A DNA stretch of 64,000 bases from Micromonospora siamensis (GTDB taxonomy: Bacteria; Actinomycetota; Actinomycetes; Mycobacteriales; Micromonosporaceae), in contig NZ_LT607751.1 in the NCBI RefSeq assembly GCF_900090305.1, positions 3,720,001 to 3,784,000 of the forward strand, written 5' to 3'. Of the stretch, positions 24,665 to 35,157 are shown one piece after another. Position 1 is the stretch's first letter. Each line of letters begins with the position of its first letter. The notes under the pieces are model-generated. The model searched no databases and was not told where the DNA came from. It saw only the letters and a program-made list of their open reading frames with translations. A program made the position numbers and the translations under genes.

Positions 24665-25708
24665 TCAGGGGTGCTCGCCCCGCCGGTACTCCCGCGGCGA
24701 GCAGCCGTAGCGGGCGCGGAACAGGCGACTGAAGTGCGCCTTGTCGCCGAACCCCCACCGGGCGGCGACGGCCTGCACGGGCTGGCCCGCCAGCAGCGGG
24801 TTGCGCAGGTCCCGGCGGCAGTGCTCCAGCCGTCGGTCACGGATCAACGCGGCCACCCCGGCCGGCTGGTCGGCGAAGAGTCGGTGCAGGCTGCGCAGGG
24901 AGATGTGGTGCGCGGCGGCGACCGTGGCGGGGGTGAGCCGGACGTCGTCGAGGTGCCGCTCGACGAAGGCGACGACCTGCTCCCGCAGCGCGCTCTGCCG
25001 CACCTCCACCGGCAGGTCACCCTCCCGGCCCAGGTGCTCGGCGAAGGCGGCGGCGATCAGGTCCAGCACGATGCCGGCCAGCGGGGCGGCCTGCACGGCG
25101 GCGTACTCGTGCGGCCTGGTGGCCACCCGGCGCAGCAGCTGCGCCAGCAGCGCCGCCATGCCGGTGTCGGTGCCCATCCGGGCCGCCAGCAGCCGGCGCA
25201 CCCGGTCCGGTGACAGCGGCAGGTCGTGGTGGCGCAGTTGCACGGTGAGGGTGGCGGCCAGCTGCGGGCCGGCGCAGTCGTGCACGGCCACGAACGGGCG
25301 ACCCATGTCCAGGAAGGTGAACTCGCTGGTGCCCACCTGCGTCTCCTGCCGGTCCTGGGTCAGGATGCTGCGCCCGGCCAGGGGCAGGGCCAACTGGTAG
25401 ATGTCGGCCTCGGTGCGGCGGACCAGCGGGGCGGGCCGGTGGCACCGCAACGACGAGTAGCGCAGCGAGGTGAGCCGGACCCGGCCCAGCTCGACCAGCC
25501 GGGCGGAGGCCACGAAGTCGTGTCGGTGCGGGGTGGTGATGTGGGCCGGCGCCAGGTCCTGCGCCACCATCTCGTTCCAGCTGGCGAGCCGGTCGCCCGG
25601 TGGCAGCACGGTGGTGTCCAGGAAGTGGTGGGGTAGCACGTCGCCGGCGTCTTCCTGCCCTCGCCGCGGTCCGGTGGGCGGGCCACCGGCCGCCGCACGA
25701 TCGTCCAC
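24665..25708 (-). CDS. AraC-family regulator (AraC-binding-like N-domain), copy 1
   Basis: 347 aa. The N-terminal effector domain (LDTTVLPPGDRLASWNEMVAQDLAPAHITTPHRHDF...) is of the AraC_binding_2 type. The C-terminal domain has two helix-turn-helices, the second being VQAVAARWGFGDKAHFSRLFRARYGCSPREYRRG. The start could be later, at the GTG before LPHHFLDTT; no candidate has a clear ribosome site. It lies in tandem with a clear paralogue, 56 bases away. Effector and targets are unknown. Confidence 0.85.
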   Translation of the reverse strand: MDDRAAAGGPPTGPRRGQEDAGDVLPHHFLDTTVLPPGDRLASWNEMVAQDLAPAHITTPHRHDFVASARLVELGRVRLTSLRYSSLRCHRPAPLVRRTEADIYQLALPLAGRSILTQDRQETQVGTSEFTFLDMGRPFVAVHDCAGPQLAATLTVQLRHHDLPLSPDRVRRLLAARMGTDTGMAALLAQLLRRVATRPHEYAAVQAAPLAGIVLDLIAAAFAEHLGREGDLPVEVRQSALREQVVAFVERHLDDVRLTPATVAAAHHISLRSLHRLFADQPAGVAALIRDRRLEHCRRDLRNPLLAGQPVQAVAARWGFGDKAHFSRLFRARYGCSPREYRRGEHP

Positions 25709-25764
25709 GGTGGTCGGCCCAGCCTACGTCGGTGTCCGGCCGCCGGACCAGCCGCGGTGACCGC

Positions 25765-26811
25765 TCACCGGCGGGCGGCCGGACCCTGCGTCCGCCGAGT
25801 GCGGGCGTCGTCGCGCCAGGCGCGCGGGGAGCACCCGTACGCGGCGCGGAACGCCCGACTGAAGTGCGCCTTGTCGCCGAAGCCCCAGCGCGCGGCGATG
25901 GCCTGCACGGGCAGCCCGGCCAGCAGCGGATCGGCCAGGTCGCGGCGGCAACGGTCCAGCCGCCGGGAGCGGATGGTGGCGGCGACGGTGGGCCCGGTGT
26001 CGGCGAACAGCCGGTGCAGGGAGCGCGGCGACAGGTGGTGCGCGGCGGCGACCACCGCCGGGGTCAGCGTCGCATCGCCCAGGTGCTGGTCGATGAAGGC
26101 GTCGATCTGCGCCCGCAGCGCTGTCTGGCGTACCTCGACCGGCAGGTCGGCGGTGCGGTCGAGGTGCTGCGCGAGGGTCGCCGACACCAGGTCCAGCGTC
26201 ACGCCGGCGAGGGTCGGTGCGTCGGCCGGACCGTACTGGTCGGGGTGGGTGGCGATCCGGCGGACGAACTGGGCCAGCAAGGCGCCCATCCCCTCGTCGG
26301 CGCGCAGCCGCGCGGCGACCAGCCGGCGTACCTGGTCGGGGGCCAGGGGCAGCTCGCGGTGCGGGATCTGCACGGTGACGTTGTCCAGCGGGTCCGGTCC
26401 GGTCGTCCAGTGGCTGGCCACGTGCGGGCGGGAGGCGTCCAGGAAGGTGAACTCCGCCGGCAGGCGCAGCTCCGCCTCCTGCCGGTCCTGGGTCAGCGCG
26501 CTGCGCCCGGACGCCGGCAGCGCCAGCTGGTAGACGTCGGCTTCGCATCGGCGGACCAGGGCGGGTGGCCGGGTGGAGTGCAACGACGGGTAGCGCAGCG
26601 CGGTCAGGCTGGCCCGTCCGAGGTCCACCACCCGGGCGTGGGCGTGGAAGTCGTGCAGGTGGCTGCTGCTGATGTGCGCCGGCGCGGTCTCCCGGGCCAC
26701 CACCGCGTGCCAGAACTCGAACCGCTGCCTCGGGGGAACCGGCGTGGTGTCGACGACCTGACCCGGTAGCACCCTCGCCCTCGCCTCCGTCGGCTCACCG
26801 ATCCGGTCCAT
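25765..26811 (-). CDS. AraC-family regulator, copy 2
   Basis: 348 aa and collinear with the preceding gene product over its whole length: shared blocks include APAHIS(S/T), HDF, the TQDRQE segment, LPVEVRQ(T/S)ALR and VQAIAARWGFGDKAHFSR(A/L)FRA. It is a tandem duplicate that has diverged substantially, especially in the effector domain. Start ATG 26811. It may have split effector specificity with copy 1. Confidence 0.88.
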   Translation of the reverse strand: MDRIGEPTEARARVLPGQVVDTTPVPPRQRFEFWHAVVARETAPAHISSSHLHDFHAHARVVDLGRASLTALRYPSLHSTRPPALVRRCEADVYQLALPASGRSALTQDRQEAELRLPAEFTFLDASRPHVASHWTTGPDPLDNVTVQIPHRELPLAPDQVRRLVAARLRADEGMGALLAQFVRRIATHPDQYGPADAPTLAGVTLDLVSATLAQHLDRTADLPVEVRQTALRAQIDAFIDQHLGDATLTPAVVAAAHHLSPRSLHRLFADTGPTVAATIRSRRLDRCRRDLADPLLAGLPVQAIAARWGFGDKAHFSRAFRAAYGCSPRAWRDDARTRRTQGPAARR

Positions 26812-26836
26812 TGTGGCAGGAGCGGACGCCCGCGGG

Positions 26837-28030
26837 TCACCGGCCGGCGAGCAGGGCCCGTACCGGCGCGGCCTTCGCCGCGGCCTCGGCCACCTCGGCG
26901 GCCGGGTCGCTGTCCCAGGTGATGCCGCCGCCGGCCCAGCCGTGCAACCGGTCGCCGTCGGCGGCGGCCGTGCGGATGGTCAGGCCCAGGTCGAGCCGGC
27001 CCGGCCCGACCCAGCCCAGCGCGCCCATGCCGGCGCCCCGCCCGACCGGTTCCACGGCGGCGATCAGGTCCAGGGCGGCCCGCTTGGGGGCGCCGGTGAC
27101 CGATCCGCCCGGGCAGACGGCCCGCAGCAGCGCCGCCAGGCCGATCCCGTCGGCCAGCTGCGCCGAGACCGTCGACTCGGCCTGCCACAGGTCGCACCAG
27201 CGGCGCACCGCGAACAGCTCGTCCACCCGCACCGAACCGGTGCGGGCCAGCCGGGCCAGGTCGTTGCGTTCCAGGTCGACGATCATGATGTGTTCGGCGC
27301 GTTCCTTGGCCGAGGCGAGCAGTTCCCGCCGGCCGGCGTCGGTGGCCGGGCGGGTGCCCTTGATCGGCCGGGTCACCACCCGGCCGCCGGTGACCTCGAC
27401 CAGGGTCTCCGGGGAGGCGCAGCCGATCGCCCAGCCGGCGCCGTGCAGGGTGCCGCCGTAGCGGGCGCCGGGCAGCCCGGCGAGGCGGGCCAGCGCCGGT
27501 CGGGGGTCACCGGTGTAGGGGGCGGCGGCGTGTCCGACGACGTTGACCTGGTAGACGTCACCGCGGCCGATGGCGGCGCGGACGGCCTGCACCGCGTCGG
27601 CGTGCTGACCGAGGGTCCAGCTGTCCCGCCACGGTCCCAGCCACCACCGGCCCGGTTCGGGTCGCCGTGCGGGCCGGGGCGTCCCGGTGTGGCCGTAGAC
27701 CACCACCGCCACCTCGGGCAGGGTGGCGGCGGGGTTGGCGGCGCCCGGGGGCGCGCCGAGCATCGCGGCGCCGGCGGCGGCGGAGACGTACAGCGCCGCC
27801 CCGCACGGGCCGGTCGGGTCGTGGCGCGCGGGTCGGGTCAGGTCGGCCGCCGTCAGACCGTGCCCGAGCAGGAACTCCTCGGTCAGGGCGGCCGGGTCGC
27901 CGCCGTCGGTGGGCCGCCACTCGAAGCGGTCCCACTCGGCGAGGGTGGCGCGGCACGCCGCCGGGGCGGCGGGCACGTCGACCACCCCGTATGGGAGCGT
28001 TCCCACACCGTACGGCCCCATCGACCTCAT
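26837..28030 (-). CDS. pabB: Aminodeoxychorismate synthase component I
   Basis: 397-aa chorismate-binding enzyme that makes 4-amino-4-deoxychorismate for folate, using ammonia from a PabA subunit not present here. The C-terminal catalytic blocks are complete: RPIKGTRPA (about residues 236-244), ERAEHIMIVDLERNDL, CPGGSVTGAPK and GWAGGGITWDSDP. Start ATG 28030, or ATG 28021 three codons later. An anthranilate synthase is a less likely alternative. Codon use is ordinary. Confidence 0.88.
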   Translation of the reverse strand: MRSMGPYGVGTLPYGVVDVPAAPAACRATLAEWDRFEWRPTDGGDPAALTEEFLLGHGLTAADLTRPARHDPTGPCGAALYVSAAAGAAMLGAPPGAANPAATLPEVAVVVYGHTGTPRPARRPEPGRWWLGPWRDSWTLGQHADAVQAVRAAIGRGDVYQVNVVGHAAAPYTGDPRPALARLAGLPGARYGGTLHGAGWAIGCASPETLVEVTGGRVVTRPIKGTRPATDAGRRELLASAKERAEHIMIVDLERNDLARLARTGSVRVDELFAVRRWCDLWQAESTVSAQLADGIGLAALLRAVCPGGSVTGAPKRAALDLIAAVEPVGRGAGMGALGWVGPGRLDLGLTIRTAAADGDRLHGWAGGGITWDSDPAAEVAEAAAKAAPVRALLAGR

Positions 28031-28108
28031 CCGTTCAGCGGATTTCGGGTTAACAAGACGGATGGCTGCTCGATCCCGCGCGCTTTCCCTTGGTACTGTG
28101 CGTCACTG

Positions 28109-28125
28109 GTCATGTGAACCATGAC
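28109..28125. promoter_or_regulatory. Palindrome upstream of the DUF5999-like gene
   Basis: Perfect 6-5-6 palindrome GTCATG-tgaac-CATGAC, flanked by ACTGTG (28095-28100) and CACAGT (28125-28130). TACTGT at 28094-28099 may be a -10 box, placing the palindrome just after the transcript start, a repressor-like position. Confidence 0.45.
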
Positions 28126-28153
28126 ACAGTGCCCCCACAGTCCGGAGAACCCG

Positions 28154-28354
28154 ATGTGCCAGCACCAACCCACCTGCCCTTCCGCCGAGGCCACCGACCG
28201 GGAAGCCGCCAAGGTCATCGCCTGTTTCCCTGAGCAGGGCTGGAGCCTGCTCTGCAACGGAGTCATCATCTTCGAGGACACCGGAGAGCTGCTCCCCGAC
28301 GGCAGCTGCATCGCCCCGCACCGCGGCCCCGCCCGGCACGCCCTCGTCGCCTGA
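28154..28354 (+). CDS. Small Cys-rich conserved protein (DUF5999-like)
   Basis: 66 aa beginning MCQHQPTCPSAEATDREAA, followed by PEQGWSLLCNGVIIFEDTGELLPDG and IAPHRGP. Three Cys (two in the first eight residues, C-x5-C) could bind a metal. From memory this matches DUF5999, a small conserved actinobacterial family of unknown function. I start at ATG 28154, six bases after GGAG; ATG 28121 would add eleven residues but lies inside the palindrome. Expressed alone. Confidence 0.7.
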   Translation: MCQHQPTCPSAEATDREAAKVIACFPEQGWSLLCNGVIIFEDTGELLPDGSCIAPHRGPARHALVA

Positions 28355-28423
28355 CCACCACGCAGCGTACGCGCCGGCCCCACCGGTCCCCCTCCCGGAG
28401 GACCCGTGCCGCCGGCGTCGCAG

Positions 28424-28451
28424 GCCGGGGCGGCGAACCGACCGCCCCGGC
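28424..28451. terminator. Bidirectional terminator
   Basis: Perfect 10-bp stem (28424-28433 with 28442-28451) between the convergent DUF5999-like gene and gcvP. Confidence 0.65.
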
Positions 28452-28460
28452 GCCACCGCC

Positions 28461-31283
<2,823 letters not shown>

Positions 31284-31364
31284 GCGCTGCGCTCCTTGCG
31301 GGGGCGAGGTCGACGGGTCGGCCTCCCCCTGAGTCACGCGTGACGCGCTCCACAGCGCCTGCCC

Positions 31365-31450
31365 ACGAGGTCCTTTTGCCTGAGAGGTTCCGGGGAGGAA
31401 TCTGCCCCTTCGGCGTCGCCCGGGTGGTTTCCGGGCGATCTCTCCCACGT
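31365..31450 (-). ncRNA. Glycine riboswitch (single aptamer) of gcvP
   Basis: On the minus strand, GGGAGAG (31446-31440), then CGCCGAAGGGGCA in the middle, and CCTCTCAGGCAAAAGGACC (ending about 31370) reproduce the conserved core of a glycine aptamer. I see one full aptamer only. It ends about 80 bases before the gcvP ribosome site. Glycine binding is expected to switch gcvP on. Confidence 0.88.
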
Positions 31451-31514
31451 GGGTGGTACCGGCATGGTCAACGCTACCAGCGCCCACGTTTCGCGCGGAT
31501 GTCCTACCCCCGGC

Positions 31515-32408
31515 TCAGCCCGCCACCGGGCTCGCCGCGGCCGGCACCGCACCCGCGCCGGCGTCCCCGCCGGCGGTCACGTCGGGGGCGACCGCGCCGG
31601 CCAACCCGCCCAGCAGCGCACCCAGCGGCGCGTCCACCCGCAGCGACGCGTACCCGTCGCCGCGGGTCGGGCCCTGGTTGACGATCGCCACCGGGAGACC
31701 CTGCCTCGCCGCCGCCAGCACGAACCGCCGCCCCGACATCACCGTCAACGACGACCCGAGCACCAGCAGCGCCCGCGCCCCGCCGACCAGGTCGAAACAC
31801 CGCGACACGCGCGCCGCGGGCACCGTCTCACCGAAGAACACCACGTCCGGCTTGAGCATCCCGGTGCCGCAGAACGTGCAGTCCACCATCCGGAACCCGG
31901 CCACCTGCCCGTCGTCGAGGTCCACGTCGCCGTCCGGGTTGACCGTCACCGCGGCCACGTCGAAGTCGGGGTTGGCCTCCCGCAGGCGCCGGTCCAGCTC
32001 CTCCCGGGAGGTGCGGTTGCCGCAGTCCAGACAGACCACCTCGTCGAGGCGCCCGTGCAGCTCCACCACCGGCGCGCTGCCCGCCGCGGTGTGCAACCCG
32101 TCGACGTTCTGGGTGATCACCGCGTCGACCAGGCCGGCGGCCTGCAGGCGGGCCACCGCCCGGTGCCCGCCGTTCGGGGCGGCCCTGGCGATGGTCCGCC
32201 ACCCCAGGTGGCTGCGCGCCCAGTAGCGGCGCCGCGCCACCGGATCACCGGTGAACGTCTGATACGTCATCGGGGTGTGCCGGCGGGCCGCCCCGCTGGG
32301 CCCCCGGTAGTCGGGGATGCCCGACTCGGTGGACAGGCCCGCCCCGCTGAGCACCACCACACCACCGGCGGCCACCAGCCGGTGCAGGGCGTCGATCGTC
32401 TCGGTCAC
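31515..32408 (-). CDS. NAD-dependent protein deacylase, sirtuin family
   Basis: 297-aa Sir2 enzyme. The NAD motifs GAGLSTESGIPDYRG (about residues 21-35) and TQNVDGLH (about 117-124), catalytic His in ELHG, and four zinc Cys in two CxxC pairs (CLDCG and CTFCG) are present, with GSSLTVMSG and NQGPTRGD in the C-terminal Rossmann part. It removes acyl groups from lysines, for example on acetyl-CoA synthetase. Start GTG 32408. The Ala/Gly-rich tail is probably disordered. Length slightly above usual. Confidence 0.92.
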   Translation of the reverse strand: MTETIDALHRLVAAGGVVVLSGAGLSTESGIPDYRGPSGAARRHTPMTYQTFTGDPVARRRYWARSHLGWRTIARAAPNGGHRAVARLQAAGLVDAVITQNVDGLHTAAGSAPVVELHGRLDEVVCLDCGNRTSREELDRRLREANPDFDVAAVTVNPDGDVDLDDGQVAGFRMVDCTFCGTGMLKPDVVFFGETVPAARVSRCFDLVGGARALLVLGSSLTVMSGRRFVLAAARQGLPVAIVNQGPTRGDGYASLRVDAPLGALLGGLAGAVAPDVTAGGDAGAGAVPAAASPVAG

Positions 32409-32513
32409 CCGTCCATGCTGCCTCGCCCCACCCCCGCCCGGCGACCGCGCACCGGTGACCCTCGTCGCCGCCGACCGGCCCCGCGGACCCGCCCACGGCA
32501 CTAGGTTGCAGGT

Positions 32514-33173
32514 ATGCGCGTCGTCATCGCCGGAGGGCACGGCAAGATCGCCCGGCTGCTGGAACGGGAACTGACCGGCCGCGGCGCCACCGCCGTCGGC
32601 CTGATCCGCAACCTCGACCACGCCGCGGCGCTGCGCGCCGCCGGCGCCCTGCCCGTCGCCTGCGACCTGGAACGCGCCGGCGTCGAGGAGGTCGCCGGGC
32701 ACCTGGGCGGCGCGGACGCGGTGGTCTTCGCCGCCGGCGCCGGCCCGGGCAGTAGCGCCGCGCGCAAGGACACCGTCGACCGGGCCGCCGCCGTGCTGCT
32801 CGCCGACGCCGCCCAGGCCGCCGGGGTACGCCGCTACCTGCTGGTCTCCTCGATGGGCGTGGACCAGCCACCGGCCGCCGGCACCGACGAGGTGTGGGCG
32901 GCGTACCTCGCGGCCAAGAAGGCCGCCGAGGACGACATCCGCGGCCGGGACCTCGACGCGACCGTCCTGCGCCCCGGCCGGCTGACCGACGACCCGCCCA
33001 CCGGGCGGATCACCCTCGCCCCGCACGTGCCGCCCGGCGCCGTCACCCGCGCCGACGTCGCCCGGGTCCTCGTCGCCCTGCTGCACCACCCCGGCACCGC
33101 CGGCGCCGTCCTGGAACTCACCGACGGTGACACCTCGATCGCCGACGCCGTCGCCGCCGCCGACACGCCCTGA
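32514..33173 (+). CDS. NAD(P)-binding atypical SDR
   Basis: 219 aa with the atypical SDR dinucleotide loop GGHGKIARLL (residues 7-16), DAVVFAAGAG, LVSSMGVD and a downstream YLAAKKAAEDDI that places the Y/K pair, then LRPGRLTDDP. It resembles the NmrA/YhfK-type proteins that act as redox sensors or reductases. TAGGTT (32502-32507) ends exactly six bases before ATG, suggesting a leaderless message. No functional context. Confidence 0.82.
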   Translation: MRVVIAGGHGKIARLLERELTGRGATAVGLIRNLDHAAALRAAGALPVACDLERAGVEEVAGHLGGADAVVFAAGAGPGSSAARKDTVDRAAAVLLADAAQAAGVRRYLLVSSMGVDQPPAAGTDEVWAAYLAAKKAAEDDIRGRDLDATVLRPGRLTDDPPTGRITLAPHVPPGAVTRADVARVLVALLHHPGTAGAVLELTDGDTSIADAVAAADTP

Positions 33174-33221
33174 ACCACACCGGCCCGACGGAAGCCGACC
33201 GCGGCGGGGCGACGGTGGGCG

Positions 33222-33929
33222 TCAGCCGCCGAGGACACCGCGCAGCTGCGCCGCCGCGCCACCGGCCGCCGCGGCGTCCGCGCGCAGCTGGTCCGACTGG
33301 GCGGTGAGGTACTGCTGCCAGCGGTCCAGCTGCTGCTGGGCGGCCGCCACCGCGGCCAACGCCGCCGCGTGCCGCTCCTCCAACTGCTGCAACTTGCGCT
33401 GCAACTCGTGCACCCCCGGACCGCCGACCGGCGGCAGCGGACCCGACCCGCCCAGCACACCACCGTTGAGCAGCCCGTTGGACGCCGGCGCGCTCATCTC
33501 ACCGGCACGCCGGTGCGCCTCGGCGAGGATCTCGTCGGCCTGCCGCCGGGCGTCGGAGATGATCTCCGCGCCCTCCGCGCTGGCCTCACCGATGGTGCGG
33601 TTCGCCTCGTCCTGCGCCCGCATCGCCAGCTCCACCGTCATCGGGTCCGGACCCGACGGCGCGGTGTTCGACGGCAGGGTGCCGTGCCGCAGCATCTCCA
33701 CCTGGCTCAGCAGGCCCTGGTTCTCCCGCTTCTGCCGCTCCAACTCCGCGGCCAGCAGGGAGATCCGGTCGTCGGCGGACCGGACGACCTCGCTGACCTC
33801 CTCCGCGGCCAACCAGTGACTGCCCCGGAACCGGCGGGCCTCCAACATGGCCAGCGCACGGGCCGTCTCACCCTGGTCCACCAGACCGGGCATGCTGATC
33901 CGATGGTCGGAGTGATGGTCGATGCTCAT
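33222..33929 (-). CDS. DivIVA-like coiled-coil protein in the NOS operon
   Basis: 235 aa: a short N-terminal region (PGLVDQGETARALAMLEARRFRGSHWLAAEEVSEVVRSADDRISLLAAELERQKREN), a central helix (ELAMRAQDEANRTIGEASAEGAEIISDARRQADEILAEAHRR) and a C-terminal helix (HELQRKLQQLEERHAAALAAVAAAQQQLDRWQQYL). The central part resembles DivIVA/Wag31 family coiled coils; the membrane-binding N-terminus of DivIVA is not obvious. Its ATG overlaps the stop of the globin-reductase as ATGA, so it is co-translated with it. A scaffold role is possible but unproven. Confidence 0.6.
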   Translation of the reverse strand: MSIDHHSDHRISMPGLVDQGETARALAMLEARRFRGSHWLAAEEVSEVVRSADDRISLLAAELERQKRENQGLLSQVEMLRHGTLPSNTAPSGPDPMTVELAMRAQDEANRTIGEASAEGAEIISDARRQADEILAEAHRRAGEMSAPASNGLLNGGVLGGSGPLPPVGGPGVHELQRKLQQLEERHAAALAAVAAAQQQLDRWQQYLTAQSDQLRADAAAAGGAAAQLRGVLGG

Positions 33930-35155
33930 CGGGCACCTGTCCAACTGAAGTCGCGCGGGGCAGCGGCGCCGGCCTCGGCGAGGGGCGGGTAGAGGGAGTG
34001 ATCGTAGCTCTCCGTCAGAATCTGCTCAGGCTGCACACCCGACCGCGCCAGTATCGTGATCGTCTCCCGGGTCATCTCCGGGCTACCGCACACCAGGATC
34101 TCCGTGTCCGTCCACGGCCCCAACCGCACCGCCGTGTCCCCCGCCTTGCCGATGGCGCCCTGCCAACCCCACCCGGTCTCCACCGTCGGCACGTACCGCA
34201 GCCAACCCGCCGCGCCGTTCTGCCACGCCTGCGCCGGCGGCATCGACGCCAACTGCGCCAACGCCTGGTCGTCGTACAGGTCGTCGGGGGTGCGACCCCC
34301 CACCACCAGCGTCGTGCGCCGCCCCGAGCCCTGCTGCAACGCCTCCACCACCGCCCGCAACGGCGCCAGGCCCGTACCCCCGGCCACCAGCAGCAACGGC
34401 AACTGCGGCGACCGGTCGTACGACGACAGCGCCGTGCCCACCGGATGACCCAGCAACAGCCGGTCCCCGGCCCGCAACTTACGCACCAGATGGGTGGAGA
34501 ACCGGCCGGTGGCCCGCACGTGGAAGTCGATGGTGCCGTCCGCGCGCGGCGCGTTCGCCGGCGACAGGTACCGCCACGTCCGCAGCTCCGGCACCTGCAC
34601 CGGCAGCGACTGCCCCGGCAGGTAGTTGCACAGGTAGTTCGGGCGCACCGTGAACACCGACACGTCGGAGCGACGCCGCTCCACACCCAGCACGTCGGCC
34701 TCCCAGTACGGCGGCGACGAGCGCTCCGCCTCGGCCGCGCCGGTGAGCATCAACTTCGCCACCACCTCGTACGCCGCCGCCCACTCCGCCTTCAACGACG
34801 GCGTCCAGTACGGGCCGAGGAACCGCTCCAGGGTGGCCAGCAACGCCTGACCCACCCAGATGTAGTGCCGCTCCCCCATCGCCACGTGCCGGCCCTGCTG
34901 GTCCTGCCCGTGGAACCGCCGGTGGTCGGCACCCAACCGGTGCGCGAACGCCGTCAACGCACCGGGATCGTCCAGATTGGTGATGATGTGACCCAACGCC
35001 TTGAGGAGCTTGTCCTCCTGGTACTGCATGTTCGTCGGGAACATCGAACGGGTCTCCGGAGCGACCACGAACAACGTCGCGTAGAAGTACTTCGACGCTT
35101 CCGCGCCGGCGGCGGAGAACTGGCTCCAACTCTGCCGCAGGGCCGCGCTGTCCAT
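33926..35155 (-). CDS. Flavohemoglobin-like globin-FAD-NAD reductase
   Basis: 409 aa: globin domain (about 1-145), FAD domain (about 150-250; RYLSPAN and the GRFSTHLVRKL stretch) and NAD domain (GGTGLAPLRAV, about 262-272; ILVCGSPEM near the end). Flavohemoglobins dioxygenate NO to nitrate using NAD(P)H. The proximal-His region reads LGADHRRF, as in type II flavohemoglobins, but about ten extra residues (HGQDQQGRHVAM) precede ERHYIWVGQALLATL. It starts two bases after the NOS stop, so it is either the electron donor for NOS or the enzyme that disposes of its NO. Confidence 0.82.
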   Translation of the reverse strand: MDSAALRQSWSQFSAAGAEASKYFYATLFVVAPETRSMFPTNMQYQEDKLLKALGHIITNLDDPGALTAFAHRLGADHRRFHGQDQQGRHVAMGERHYIWVGQALLATLERFLGPYWTPSLKAEWAAAYEVVAKLMLTGAAEAERSSPPYWEADVLGVERRRSDVSVFTVRPNYLCNYLPGQSLPVQVPELRTWRYLSPANAPRADGTIDFHVRATGRFSTHLVRKLRAGDRLLLGHPVGTALSSYDRSPQLPLLLVAGGTGLAPLRAVVEALQQGSGRRTTLVVGGRTPDDLYDDQALAQLASMPPAQAWQNGAAGWLRYVPTVETGWGWQGAIGKAGDTAVRLGPWTDTEILVCGSPEMTRETITILARSGVQPEQILTESYDHSLYPPLAEAGAAAPRDFSWTGAR

Positions 35156-35157
35156 CG

